Shown here: one piece after another, positions 1-7,996 of the stretch
Position numbering within the stretch: the stretch's first letter is position 1
Layout: every line of letters begins with the position of its first letter
Assembly: GCA_036403815.1 (NCBI GenBank)
Contig: DASWQH010000080.1
Location: 62,001-126,000, forward strand
Direction: 5' to 3'
DNA from: JACVRN01 sp036403815
GTDB taxonomy: Bacteria; Acidobacteriota; Blastocatellia; Pyrinomonadales; Pyrinomonadaceae
Length of the DNA stretch: 64,000 bases
Program-made: the position numbers and the translations under genes
The notes under the pieces: generated by a model
The model's database searches: none
Seen by the model: the letters and a program-made list of their open reading frames with translations, nothing else
Told to the model about the DNA's origin: nothing

Positions 1-223
1 GTCAGGCCGCTCTTGCGGTCGCTCTTTTTGGTGTAGCCGAAGGCTTCGTAGAGGGCGGAGTCTGCGCCTTCGGTTGAGTCTGCGAGGACACCTGCGACGA
101 CCAGTTGCGCTTTCTCAAGGAAAGTGTTGTCGGCGGCGTCGCGGTCGGTGAGCGCCTGTTTGAGGCTGGAATATTCTGGCGCGCATCAATGAACGCGGCT
201 AGAATGGGCGGGTCTTGCTTCAT
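1..223 (-). pseudogene. Frameshifted fragment of a small acidobacterial-type hypothetical protein
   Basis: Read on the minus strand, an ATG at 223 opens MKQDPPILAAFIDARQ. Protein-like sequence then continues in a different frame from about 174 down to the window edge, with segments such as SLKQALTDRDAADNTFLEKA and DSALYEAFGYTKKS. The second frame is closed upstream by TGA and has no start of its own near the junction, so a single frameshift around 172-182 best joins the two halves. The C-terminus lies outside the window. No function is known to me. A sequencing or assembly indel could equally explain the break. Confidence 0.5.
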
Positions 224-270
224 GGAAATGCCCGGTGCTGTATAGAGCAAGTCCCCTGCCCTTTGTAGCC

Positions 271-2811
271 ATGACCATTCCCGCCGGTACACGTCTGGGT
301 CGCTATGAAGTCCGCTCCAAGTTGGGGGCGGGCGGGATGAGCGAAGTTTATCTGGCGCAGGACACTCAACTCAGACGCAACGTCGCCCTCAAGCTGCTTC
401 CGGCAAAGTTCAGCCAGAACGAAGAGAGATTGCGTCGCTTCAAGCAGGAGGCTTACGCGGTCGCCGCTCTGAATCACCCGAACATCGCCCATATATATGA
501 GATAGGCGAGACGGGCGACCATCACTTTATAGCGATGGAGTATATAGAAGGCGTGACCTTGCGCGAGAAGATTCACCGCCAGCATGAGCCGCTTGAGCAA
601 CTTCTAAAATACCTCACACAGGTAGCCGAAGGTCTGACCAAAGCGCACGCCGAAGGAATCATCCACCGCGATCTAAAGCCGGACAACATCATGATTACAA
701 GCGACGGCTACGCGAAGATTCTGGACTTCGGGCTGGCGAAGCTGGTAGAGAGGCAGAGAGGCGACGGAGGCGAATCGAATGAAGGCGACACCATCTTGAT
801 GACGCAACATTCTGTGCCCGGCACAGTGATGGGGACAGTTGGCTACATGTCGCCGGAGCAGGCGCAGGGTCGAGTGCAGGACATAGACCAGCGCTCCGAT
901 ATTTTCTCCTTCGGCTGCATCCTCTACGAAGCGGCGACGGGGAAGAAGGCGTTTAAGGGCAAGGATGCGCTGGATTCCATGCACATGATTGTCTATGCGC
1001 CGACGCCTCAGCTTAAAGATATAAACGCCGACGCCCCCGAAGAGCTGCAAAAGATAGTGTGCAGGTGCCTGGAAAAGGATGTAGAGAAGCGTTACCACTT
1101 GATCAGGGATGTGGCGATTGAGCTGGAAGAGCTGCGGCAGGAGTTGAAGGGCACGGCCAGTGCCCATTCCCAGCGCTCAACGCATTCCTCTGCGCATTCG
1201 GTGTCGAGCAGCGACACGATATTACGGGAAAGCGGGCTGGCAAAGAGCGTACACACGCAACCACCTTTGAGCGGTACTGCGGAAAGCGCAGCGATGCCTC
1301 AAATCTCAAGCGCGGAGTACATCGTAAACAACATCAAGCGGCATAGAGTCGCTTCCATCATCGGCCTGCTCTTAATGCTCATCGCGGCTGCAAGCCTTTT
1401 CTACTTTTACTACTACAGGAAAGAAAACACAGCCTTCGATTCAATCGCCGTCCTGCCTTTCGTCAACCAGAACGGCGACCCCGAATCGGAATACATCTCG
1501 GACGGTTTGACCGAGAGCACCATCAACAGCCTGACCCAGCTTCCTGATTTACGGGTCATAGCCAGAAGCTCCGTCTTTCGCTACAAAGGGAAAGAGACAG
1601 ACCCGATTGCTGTGGGAAAGGAGCTGGGTGTGCGTGCCGTCTTAACAGGCCGCATCATGCAGCGCGGCGACAATCTGACGGTCAGCGTAGAGCTGGTGGA
1701 CGTGCGCGACAACAAACAGCTCTGGGGAGAAAAGTACGAGCGCAAGGTAGCAGACCTGCTCGCGGTGCAGCGCGAGATTGCACAGGAAATCTCCTCCAAC
1801 CTGCGCACTAAGATTTCCGGCGAAGTGCAGAACCGCGTCACCAAGCGTTACACGGAGAATGCAGAAGCCTATCAACTCTATCTGAAAGGGCGCTACTTCT
1901 GGAACAAGAGGACGCGCGACGATCTCAAAAAATCAATCGAGTACTTTAATCAATCGATTGAGCGTGACCCTAACTACGCGCTCGCCTTCGCGGGGATGGC
2001 GGACGCGTACGTCTTGTTTCCGGGCTATTCCGTTAGCAGCCCCCAGGACTCTTACCCCAAGGCAAGAGCGGCTGCAAAGCGTGCGCTGGAGATTGACGAA
2101 GGTCTAGCAGAAGCCCACGCCGCGCTCGGGCTTGAGCTTTTCGCGTACGAGTGGAATGCGGCTGAGGCTATCAAAGAATTCAGGCGAGCCATCGAGCTGA
2201 ATCCGAATTACGCAACCGCGCATCACTGGTACGGCAATCAAGTCCTGCTTTACACGGGGCGCTTCGACGAGGCCATAGCGGCGATGAAGCGCGCACAGGA
2301 ACTAGACCCGCTCTCACTGATTGTCAACGCCGATGTCGGCGACACCTACTTTTACGCACGCCAGTACGATAAGGCTATAGAACAATTGCTGAAGACCATA
2401 GAGATGGATCAGAGCTTTTATTATGCTCATTATGAGCTGGGCATGGCTTATGAGATGAAGGGGCTTTACCCCGAAGCCATCGCCGCGTACAAACAGGCGC
2501 GTGCATTGAATAACGACCCTCGTGTCCTGGCCTTACTCGGCCACGCTTACGCCGCTTCAGGCAGGCGCGATGAAGCGCTGAAGATGCTCAAACAGTTGCA
2601 GGAGCTTGCCAGGCAGCAGTACGTTCCGGCCTACCACTTTGTAATCCTCTACGCAGGACTCGTAGATCGCGACCAGGCATTTCAATGGCTGGAAAAAACC
2701 TATCAGGATCGCACCTCCAGAATGACAATCCTACAGGTTGACCCCTTCCTAGACCCGCTCCGCTCTGACCCACGCTTCACAGAGATGGTCAACCGCGTCG
2801 GCCTAAAGTAA
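271..2811 (+). CDS. Transmembrane Ser/Thr protein kinase with TolB/FlgO-like and TPR sensor region
   Basis: Probable membrane receptor kinase of 846 residues. The kinase domain fills about residues 12-300: glycine loop LGAGGMSEVY (18-27), ATP lysine K41, catalytic HRDLKPDN from H132, DFG at D152, and SPEQ at about 194 in place of APE. A Ser/His-rich linker leads to one membrane helix at about 361-385. The outer part begins with a FlgO/TolB-N-like domain (about 389-500, SIAVLPFVNQNGD) and ends in tetratricopeptide repeats. This architecture is common in acidobacteria, where such kinases are thought to sense and signal through protein contacts; the target is unknown. ATG 271 was preferred to an upstream TTG because the protein family begins at MTIPAGTRLGRYEV. 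Confidence 0.9.
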   Translation: MTIPAGTRLGRYEVRSKLGAGGMSEVYLAQDTQLRRNVALKLLPAKFSQNEERLRRFKQEAYAVAALNHPNIAHIYEIGETGDHHFIAMEYIEGVTLREKIHRQHEPLEQLLKYLTQVAEGLTKAHAEGIIHRDLKPDNIMITSDGYAKILDFGLAKLVERQRGDGGESNEGDTILMTQHSVPGTVMGTVGYMSPEQAQGRVQDIDQRSDIFSFGCILYEAATGKKAFKGKDALDSMHMIVYAPTPQLKDINADAPEELQKIVCRCLEKDVEKRYHLIRDVAIELEELRQELKGTASAHSQRSTHSSAHSVSSSDTILRESGLAKSVHTQPPLSGTAESAAMPQISSAEYIVNNIKRHRVASIIGLLLMLIAAASLFYFYYYRKENTAFDSIAVLPFVNQNGDPESEYISDGLTESTINSLTQLPDLRVIARSSVFRYKGKETDPIAVGKELGVRAVLTGRIMQRGDNLTVSVELVDVRDNKQLWGEKYERKVADLLAVQREIAQEISSNLRTKISGEVQNRVTKRYTENAEAYQLYLKGRYFWNKRTRDDLKKSIEYFNQSIERDPNYALAFAGMADAYVLFPGYSVSSPQDSYPKARAAAKRALEIDEGLAEAHAALGLELFAYEWNAAEAIKEFRRAIELNPNYATAHHWYGNQVLLYTGRFDEAIAAMKRAQELDPLSLIVNADVGDTYFYARQYDKAIEQLLKTIEMDQSFYYAHYELGMAYEMKGLYPEAIAAYKQARALNNDPRVLALLGHAYAASGRRDEALKMLKQLQELARQQYVPAYHFVILYAGLVDRDQAFQWLEKTYQDRTSRMTILQVDPFLDPLRSDPRFTEMVNRVGLK

Positions 2812-2813
2812 TA

Positions 2814-2880
2814 ATCCCGGCAACAAGGATCATGAAAGGCACGCTATCGAGGCGTCAGCGTTGAATGAGTTGTTAGATGC
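2814..2880 (-). other. attC-like recombination site 1 (5' half well preserved)
   Basis: On the minus strand the site begins GCATCTAAC (2880-2872), a match to the integron R'' consensus RYYYAAC. It continues with TTCAACGCTGACGCC, which resembles the L'' box of the aadA-type attC. The same block recurs in site 2 (3684-3797). The 3' half runs into the end of the kinase gene and has no clear GTTRRRY core, so the site is probably decayed. R'' is complementary to the start of the cassette at 3691 in all but one position. Confidence 0.45.
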
Positions 2881-2930
2881 GGCCACGACTAACTAACGAG
2901 AGTTCGATATAAGAATATGCATAAGTTTTT

Positions 2931-3083
2931 AGCTCCATAGGAGCCGGATGTTTATAGGCTCCAGATGCGAAAAGAACCTGGCTCCGTAGGAGCTACATGT
3001 TCTCTATCAATAACATGTAGCTCCTACGGAGCTAGGCTCTTTTGGGAAACTTTAAGCTATAAACATACAGCTCCTACGGAGCT
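2931..3083. repeat. Palindromic repeat family A (GCTCCGTAGGAGC), several units
   Basis: Four copies of the 13-base palindrome GCTCCGTAGGAGC or close variants occur here in both orientations, joined by ACATGTT and TTTATAG-like linkers. The units at about 2981-3000 and 3016-3033 form an extended hairpin through the flanking ACATGTT/AACATGT. Another copy lies at 27031-27045. It is an intergenic repeat of unknown role. Confidence 0.75.
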
Positions 3084-3102
3084 TTCTTCTCTTACGTCGA
3101 AC

Positions 3103-3615
3103 TCACTTATCTTCTCGTGTCTGCCGCCTGGCTTCAACCTTCAACCTTCTGGTAGTGGGTTCGGTCACACTTGGCGCAGGCATCTCATGGGAGGCGGGCA
3201 ATTCCTTAGTGCTAAAGGAAGATGGCAACTCCTCCGGTTCACGCGTATGTCTCCCTTGCCGCTTCTTAGCCCAAAGATCATGTACACTGGTTAGGAGCAA
3301 GGTCAGGCTCATTACAAGCAGGAACCCACCGGCGAATGAGACGTTACCGCGCCCCAGCATGAGGAACCAGACTATTACGAAGAGCGAGGATAGTCCCATC
3401 AGAATCTGCCCGAAAGCTCTACGGTGTTCCCTGCGAAAAAGCTGATAACTCTGCCAGCCTCCACGCCCCCGGTCAATAGCTTCATCAACTCTTTGCGCAA
3501 TAACTAAAGGCAGGCTCTTGGTAACGGCCTGTGCCACTAATCTAAGGTCTTCACCGCAGCCACGGCAAAATTTAGTCTCCTGAGCATTCTGAGTACCACA
3601 ATGCGGACAATACAT
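3103..3615 (-). CDS. Zinc-ribbon membrane protein
   Basis: Predicted protein of 170 residues. It opens with a zinc ribbon, MYCPHCG then FCRGCGEDL, giving two CxxC pairs. A basic stretch follows, then two hydrophobic helices at about residues 67-110 (LMGLSSLFVIVWFLML and AGGFLLVMSLTLLL) and a hydrophilic tail rich in Pro, Glu and Arg. Such zinc-ribbon/membrane proteins are common hypotheticals in acidobacteria, and I infer no activity. ATG 3615 puts the ribbon at the N-terminus; an upstream start at 3627 adds only MLVI. The gene lies between two attC-like sites and shares their polarity, as a cassette gene would. Confidence 0.75.
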   Translation of the reverse strand: MYCPHCGTQNAQETKFCRGCGEDLRLVAQAVTKSLPLVIAQRVDEAIDRGRGGWQSYQLFRREHRRAFGQILMGLSSLFVIVWFLMLGRGNVSFAGGFLLVMSLTLLLTSVHDLWAKKRQGRHTREPEELPSSFSTKELPASHEMPAPSVTEPTTRRLKVEARRQTREDK

Positions 3616-3683
3616 AATGACAAGCATGAAACATTCGGCATGTCAGGTCAAGCAGCAGCCACTCTGACGAAGCAGATATAAAA

Positions 3684-3797
3684 GCATCTCATGCCGGAAT
3701 TAAACCGCGTCGAGCGCAGCCATTCGACATGAAGGAATCAAAGCACTATGAAAGAGATGCTATAGAGGCGTCAGCGTTGAATGAGATGTTGGGCGGC
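3684..3797 (-). other. attC-like recombination site 2 (most complete)
   Basis: On the minus strand: R'' GCCGCCCAAC (3797-3788), L'' TTCAACGCTGACGCC, a central loop with GCATCTCTTTCAT, then L' GACGCGGTTTAATTCC and a degraded core ATGAGATGC at 3692-3684 where GTTAGATGC would be expected. R'' is the perfect complement of the start of the cassette it would close (TTGGGCGGC at 4500-4492), the rule for integron cassettes. Length of about 114 bp is within the attC range. The core decay suggests an old site. Confidence 0.55.
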
Positions 3798-3843
3798 GCT
3801 CACAGGAATAATCAGTCAGCGCCTTAGAGGCAGCCGTTATGTG

Positions 3844-4458
3844 CTATAGGCGTAGGGACACATGAACGCCTCTGAGCCGCGAGACGGCTCCTAGCCAAAG
3901 CGCAATGGCACTACCAATGCCGATCACCACGCCCCATAAGAAAATGCGTTCTTGCGAGGCATCATCAACATTGGCATACAGCGGCAACATAAATATCGTT
4001 ACAAGCGCCAGCAAACAAAGTAGTAAGCCAATGATGTAATCAAAACGCATACGCAAGATCGGCGCGAGGGCAAAGAAATGTAAGCCCACAATAAATGCAA
4101 CAACAGGCGGAATGTACTCAGGATGCCGAAGCCTGAAGCCCAGCGTAAAGGTAACGCCGATAGCAACCCCTTGAGCCACATTGATGATCCCGAATCCTCG
4201 CTTTACACGCGAGATACGCTCACGCATCTCTGAGCTCAAAGCATCCGGCGGCAGACGCAACACTTTACGAAAAGCATTGATGCTGAAAATTAACAGCAAC
4301 ACAATAGGAAGCACTAAGATAATTGTAACTAACGGCTCGGCCTTAGACCCAAGCGACCACACGCCGAAAATTGCCCACACACTTCCCAGCAGGGTGAAAA
4401 CTACCGCGCCGATGCATGCATTTAGAAGCTGACCTCGAAAGCGTGTTTGCTGAGTCAC
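3844..4458 (-). CDS. Six-helix membrane protein of unknown function
   Basis: Predicted 204-residue integral membrane protein with about six hydrophobic helices: residues about 14-34, 42-62, 95-110, 115-135, 140-160 and 172-192. Between helices 2 and 3 is a polar loop (RLPPDALSSEMRERISRVKR). I recognise no family motif. The start is GTG 4458 with no strong ribosome site; no other in-frame start precedes the first helix. The gene fills an apparent cassette of about 800 bp bounded by attC-like sites at 4495-4519 and 3684-3797, which would make it a mobile passenger gene. Confidence 0.65.
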   Translation of the reverse strand: MTQQTRFRGQLLNACIGAVVFTLLGSVWAIFGVWSLGSKAEPLVTIILVLPIVLLLIFSINAFRKVLRLPPDALSSEMRERISRVKRGFGIINVAQGVAIGVTFTLGFRLRHPEYIPPVVAFIVGLHFFALAPILRMRFDYIIGLLLCLLALVTIFMLPLYANVDDASQERIFLWGVVIGIGSAIALWLGAVSRLRGVHVSLRL

Positions 4459-4494
4459 AGATTTACTCTATCTATCGATGCCACATCTTACGCC

Positions 4495-4519
4495 GCCCAA
4501 CGCTGATTAGACCGCGCCC
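4495..4519 (-). other. attC-like 3' half-site with intact core GTTGGGC
   Basis: Read on the minus strand the sequence is GGGCGCGGTCTAATCAGC followed by GTTGGGC (4501-4495). This closely parallels the canonical 3' end of an attC (GGCGCGGCTTAACTC then GTTRRRY). The matching 5' half is not visible on the higher-coordinate side, where a fragment of the CGCAGAGAGACGCGGAG repeat lies instead. Confidence 0.5.
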
Positions 4520-4599
4520 ACCTTTGGCATGTTTTGCCGCAGACGCAGAGAGACGCGGAGGGGTACTGACCTTTTCTGCGCCCTCTTCAATCTGACCCG

Positions 4600-5121
4600 C
4601 TACTTTATCCATTGATTTACATTGGCGGCTTCGTCAATTTTGCTTTCCAGTTTGGTGAGCCTGTCCAGAATCTCAAGTCCCTGGCATCCGTAATAATGCT
4701 TTACGGTCTTTGATTTTCCATTCATTGTGAGGGAGGTTATGGCGGATGGATGATCCGTCCACATCTGCGGGCAATCCTGTCCGCTATACCTGTCTTTCAG
4801 CTTGAAATATTCTATCTGCTCGAAAGCGGCTACGAGTTCCCGTATTTTATCCTGCGTGATGCTGCTTTCGACTTTGCCCGTCTGCTTAACATTGTTCTTC
4901 CCTTCATAGACAACCCTGCCGTCGGCATAAATGGCTAGCTTGTACATAGGGCACGGGCCGAAGCAGGCAGTTCTTTCGATAGTAATCACTGTATCTGCGG
5001 GCACATCCTGTACAATAGTAGTTTGCTGTGTGGGCAAGCTTCTACAGCCAATCAAGCCATTAACCGCTCCGCCGAAAGCCAGGCTGAAGTAGAGTGACAG
5101 GGCGACAATTGTTTGCATCAT
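4600..5121 (-). CDS. DUF6438-type lipoprotein
   Basis: Predicted 173-residue exported protein. The signal segment ends in a lipobox-like GLIGC, so it is probably lipid-anchored. The body contains TVITIERTACFGPCPMYKL, the ADGRVVYEG strand, and a C-terminal ESKIDEAANVNQWI helix, the pattern I know from DUF6438 proteins; their function is not established. Conserved cysteines in CFGPCP and later DCPQ may pair. ATG 5121 was chosen because AAAGGA lies seven bases upstream; an in-frame TTG at 5148 lacks a site. It sits between attC-like sequences and could be a third cassette gene. Confidence 0.75.
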   Translation of the reverse strand: MMQTIVALSLYFSLAFGGAVNGLIGCRSLPTQQTTIVQDVPADTVITIERTACFGPCPMYKLAIYADGRVVYEGKNNVKQTGKVESSITQDKIRELVAAFEQIEYFKLKDRYSGQDCPQMWTDHPSAITSLTMNGKSKTVKHYYGCQGLEILDRLTKLESKIDEAANVNQWIK

Positions 5122-5173
5122 TGAGCTATCCTTTCTCGAACTATTCAACCAGGAAGCCCGGCGTCGTAAATGT

Positions 5174-5266
5174 AATTAACGTCCGCGCCGAGCGTCCAAT
5201 ATAATAGAAGCATAAGATGATGAAAGGGATGCTTTCGGGCTACTCGGTTCGCATGGCTTCGTTAGC
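5174..5266 (-). other. Degenerate attC-like site
   Basis: On the minus strand it starts GCTAAC (5266-5261), then CGAACCGAGTAGCC in the L'' position. The loop GCATCCCTTTCAT closely matches GCATCTCTTTCAT of site 2 and GCGTGCCTTTCAT of site 1. It ends CGGCGCGGAC followed by GTTAATTAC (5180-5172). Neither end fits the core consensus exactly. The shared loop is the main reason to place it in the same family. Confidence 0.35.
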
Positions 5267-5353
5267 TCATGGTCTCAGAGCGGGCGTATGTGATTCAAAA
5301 GGCTTTTCGATTATAGAAAGCGGCTCTCAATTTTTTCAGAGGCGTGGTTAATC

Positions 5354-5857
5354 ATGGACGACAAACGACAACTCCTACGCCACTTCCTGGCGGCTCTGGC
5401 TTATCGCACGCAGAAGGCTTTACGCGGAGCGCCCGAAGGGTTCGCGTCCTTTCGCGCTGCTCCGAAAATCAGAACGCCGCTCGAACTCGTGCGCCACATG
5501 GAGAGCGTTCTGGGATACGCTCGAACTTTCTTCATCGGAGGAGCGTACGATCAGGAACCGCTGGCGGATTTTCAGTCGGAGGTGCTGAGGTTTCATAGAA
5601 CTATTGAAGACCTTGCAAGGCATCTGGAAAGCGGCACACCCTTTGAAGGCATCACCCCGGAGCAGCTTCTTCAAGGGCCTTTCTCTGATGCTATGACTCA
5701 TGCCGGACAGTTGGCGATGCTGCGCAGGCTTTCGGGTTCGCCCGTGCCGCCTGAGAACTTCGTCTATGCAGATGTTCAGCCGGACAACTTAGGCCCGAAT
5801 CAACCGCCCCCGGCCAGACCCGGCAACAAGCACGGCGAATGGCCTGATGGAGAATGA
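5354..5857 (+). CDS. DinB-superfamily protein
   Basis: Predicted 167-residue, mainly helical protein. The helix pattern, with LVRHMESVLGYARTF in helix 2 and DAMTHAGQLAMLRRLSG in the third, fits the DinB/YfiT metal-dependent four-helix family, many members of which use mycothiol or bacillithiol as thiol cofactor. His residues in RHMES and MTHAGQ are the likely metal ligands. The substrate cannot be inferred. The gene overlaps the next by ATGA, so the two are probably translationally coupled. An overlapping frame from 5344 is a shadow. Confidence 0.75.
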   Translation: MDDKRQLLRHFLAALAYRTQKALRGAPEGFASFRAAPKIRTPLELVRHMESVLGYARTFFIGGAYDQEPLADFQSEVLRFHRTIEDLARHLESGTPFEGITPEQLLQGPFSDAMTHAGQLAMLRRLSGSPVPPENFVYADVQPDNLGPNQPPPARPGNKHGEWPDGE

Positions 5858-6405
5858 GAATCACAGCCCTCATGAACTATGAAGAGACGAAATACACGCG
5901 GGTCGAATACGAGAGGAGGTTCCTCGTTTCGCCGTCCGGCGATTGGAGGAGCGCAGTTGAGTCTTACTCGAAGACATTCGAGGACAAGTACCTGCGACAT
6001 GCAAGACTTCGTCTGAGAGTCATGACGGATTCCGATACGGGGCGGCGCATTATCAAGCTGACGAAAAAGCTTGAATCGGCCTCGCCCTACTTCCAGACCA
6101 TCAGCCGGATTCTGCTTTCGCAAAGCGAGTATGAACTCCTTAATGGTCTGGAAGGTGACCCGCTCAGGAAGACTCGTCATTACCATAACTATCTTGGGTG
6201 TGTATTCTCGATTGAAGTTTTTGAAGGCGAGCTGGATGGGCTGGTTCTATGTGAAATTGAAGCCGACAGCCTCGAAGAGCTGATGTCAGCCGAGCCGCCT
6301 CCATACGCAAAGCATGAAGTCACGGAAGATGTCTTCTTCACCGGAGGGAATCTATGCCGCGCAACACGCGCAGACCTTTACGCCAAGCTCTACACGTTTG
6401 CTTGA
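5854..6405 (+). CDS. CYTH-domain protein (triphosphate tunnel enzyme family)
   Basis: Predicted 183-residue member of the CYTH (CyaB/thiamine triphosphatase) fold, whose tunnel binds triphosphate chains with metal ions. The N-terminal EYERRFLV is a variant of the ExExK signature. Charged strands follow: RLRLRVMTD, RRIIKLTKK, FSIEVFEGELDGLVLCEIEAD. The C-terminal part contains the basic and acidic residues typical of the tunnel. Substrate could be inorganic triphosphate or a nucleotide; the sequence does not decide. The start overlaps the preceding stop (ATGA), although MNYEET at 5872 is another possible start. Confidence 0.8.
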   Translation: MRITALMNYEETKYTRVEYERRFLVSPSGDWRSAVESYSKTFEDKYLRHARLRLRVMTDSDTGRRIIKLTKKLESASPYFQTISRILLSQSEYELLNGLEGDPLRKTRHYHNYLGCVFSIEVFEGELDGLVLCEIEADSLEELMSAEPPPYAKHEVTEDVFFTGGNLCRATRADLYAKLYTFA

Positions 6406-6520
6406 AGCTGCCGGATTGAATATCTAAGCCGTAGTTGTGAAGTAAGCTGCTGAGTGCTAATTGCATAGGTAGAAAAGGGTGGCAGGTCAGTTTGAAGTAG
6501 AGTGTAATGAGAGAAGCAAT

Positions 6521-6619
6521 TCACCACAGAGACCGGAGAGAGCACAGAGGATGCACAGAGGGTTGAGTATAGCTCAAGCCTCCGTGCTCCCTCTGAGAAC
6601 TCTGTGTCTCTGTGGTGAA
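6521..6619. repeat. Inverted repeat of the CACCACAGAGACACAGAG type
   Basis: The arm TCACCACAGAGAC (6521-6533) returns inverted as GTGTCTCTGTGGTGA (about 6604-6618), with imperfect pairing through the CACAGAGG/CCTCCGTG block and a short loop around AGTATAGCTC. A half copy (CGCAGAGAGACGCGGAG) lies at about 4545-4562. These arms create spurious open frames (HHRDTE) on the minus strand. Confidence 0.7.
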
Positions 6620-6681
6620 AATCAACCTTCCTCATGCTCAACTTCAAACTGAATCACTGATGAAGAAAGGAAGAAATTGTT

Positions 6682-6936
6682 ATGGCTAAAGAAGGAAGAC
6701 AGTGCCCTGAGTGTCAGACGACTCTAAAATTGGTGCTCCTCTCCGATCTTGTGGGTTAGGCTAAAGAAGGTGGGCTTAAGGTAACGCTCCCGGCGGCGGG
6801 TGCCGTCTTCGATTATTTCGACTTCTGGGTTTGCCCCCAATGTGGCCGGACTTTGCTCTACGCCGACGACAGAGCGAGGGCGAAGGCTGCGGGTAGAGAG
6901 ATTCAGAGTGGAGGCGGAGTCCTCGGACTCTCCTGA
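6682..6936 (+). pseudogene. Small zinc-ribbon protein interrupted by an in-frame TAG
   Basis: An ATG at 6682, preceded by an AGGAAG site, opens MAKEGRQCPECQTTLKLVLL. TAG at 6757-6759 interrupts codon 26. The same frame then runs on through AKEGGLKVTLPAAGAVFDYF and FWVCPQCGRTLLYADDRAR to TGA at 6936. Together these make an 84-codon protein with CxxC pairs at both ends, a normal zinc ribbon, only if the TAG is read through. The single intact frame on both sides suggests a recent nonsense change, a base error, or suppression. Confidence 0.6.
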
Positions 6937-7057
6937 ATTTGCGCGCTAACGGGAGACGCGCAGAGTTTTACAATCATTTTACAGCCTGACTCTTGAAGCG
7001 CAGTCAGTTTCAGCCTATAAGTCATCGTGCGACTAAAAAAGTTTGACGGAGGAGTTG

Positions 7058-7669
7058 ATGAATTACAGAACCCTATGCCTGTTGATGCTTCTGTTGCTGA
7101 GCGCGACGCTAACGGCACAGGCCAGCGTTGATCCGCAGGAGCGTGCCATCGCCGAAATTAAGAGACTGGGCGGGCAGTTCGAGCGAGACGAAGCGGCTCC
7201 CGGTAAACCAATCGTCAGGATTGATCTTCACGGCACACAGGTTACAGACGCGGACATGGCATTCCTCAAACCATTGACCGGGCTGCGTACGCTCGACTTG
7301 CGGCTCACGCAGATAGGCGACCAAGGAGTAGCCAACCTGAAGAATTTGACCAGGCTCCAAACACTGAACCTGTTCCGCACGCAGCTTACAGACCGTGGGC
7401 TGGCGCACCTGAAAAAATTGACGCAGCTTGAAACCCTCTTAATCGGCGGCACACAAGTCACAGACGCCGGTCTGGTTAATCTAAAATCCTTGACCCGTCT
7501 CAAAAAGCTGAGCCTCTTCAAGACGCAGGTGAGCGATGCAGGCATAGCGCACCTTAAAATCCTGGTTAATCTGGAAACGCTGCTTATAGGCGGGTCTAAG
7601 ATTACGGACGCAGGAGCCAGAGAGCTACAGAAGGCTCTGCCCCGGCTGAGCTTCAGTGAAACGACCTGA
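7058..7669 (+). CDS. Exported leucine-rich repeat protein
   Basis: Predicted 203-residue protein with an N-terminal signal peptide (LCLLMLLLLSATLTAQA). About five leucine-rich repeats of 24 residues follow, with the pattern TDAGLxxLKxLTxLxxLxLxxTQV found in planctomycete and acidobacterial LRR proteins. No catalytic domain follows, so it is probably a periplasmic or surface binding protein. ATG 7058 was chosen over 7043 because GGAGG lies just upstream. Successive repeats are nearly identical (for example ETLLIGGTQVTDAGL and ETLLIGGSKITDAG), so repeat number may vary between strains. Confidence 0.85.
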   Translation: MNYRTLCLLMLLLLSATLTAQASVDPQERAIAEIKRLGGQFERDEAAPGKPIVRIDLHGTQVTDADMAFLKPLTGLRTLDLRLTQIGDQGVANLKNLTRLQTLNLFRTQLTDRGLAHLKKLTQLETLLIGGTQVTDAGLVNLKSLTRLKKLSLFKTQVSDAGIAHLKILVNLETLLIGGSKITDAGARELQKALPRLSFSETT

Positions 7670-7694
7670 GACGGTGAACATATGAGGCGCGATT

Positions 7695-7907
7695 ATGACG
7701 AAACGTAAATTTACGTGGTATCGAAATCTCTGTGTTTTGTTAGGCTGTGTCGTAATCGGCATAGGTGTCTCAATGCCTTTCAGGTCTGAGCCGGAAACTT
7801 TATGGCAAATGATATTGATGGTTGTTAATACCATAGGGCTTCTTATTTTAGGCTTGATGCAGTTTAGCCTTGCTCGCGTACTTCATCGCAGAGCGCAGAA
7901 GTTATAG
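7695..7907 (+). CDS. Small two-helix membrane protein
   Basis: Predicted 70-residue protein with a basic N-terminus (MTKRKFTWYRN), a first hydrophobic helix (LCVLLGCVVIGIGVSM), a short polar loop (FRSEPETLWQ) and a second helix (ILMVVNTIGLLILGLMQFSL), ending HRRAQKL. I recognise no family. It follows the LRR gene by 25 bases on the same strand and may be cotranscribed with it. Because it is short and more AT-rich than its neighbours, the call rests on the membrane topology only. Confidence 0.5.
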   Translation: MTKRKFTWYRNLCVLLGCVVIGIGVSMPFRSEPETLWQMILMVVNTIGLLILGLMQFSLARVLHRRAQKL

Positions 7908-7996
7908 AAACTATAAATCCCTTAACCTGACGGGACTTTGAACACAGCTTCTTAGCTACGAAAGTCTGTGCGCTGGCTTGCGCCTTGAGAATCCCG

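Noticed and set aside
2814..5266. Reading the attC-like sites in the plus direction
   Set aside because: The symmetric sites also allow it, but the passenger genes would then run backwards relative to the sites, and the TTCAA block and GCGGTCTAATC block match the canonical 5' and 3' halves only on the minus strand.
6390..6647. Minus-strand open frame of 85 codons
   Set aside because: It is a translation of the CACCACAGAGAC inverted repeat (HHRDTE motif), has no ribosome site, and overlaps the end of the CYTH gene.
6757..6759. Amber codon as a pyrrolysine site
   Set aside because: No pyl genes are visible in the window, and the residue lies in a plain zinc-ribbon linker; mutation or base error is simpler.
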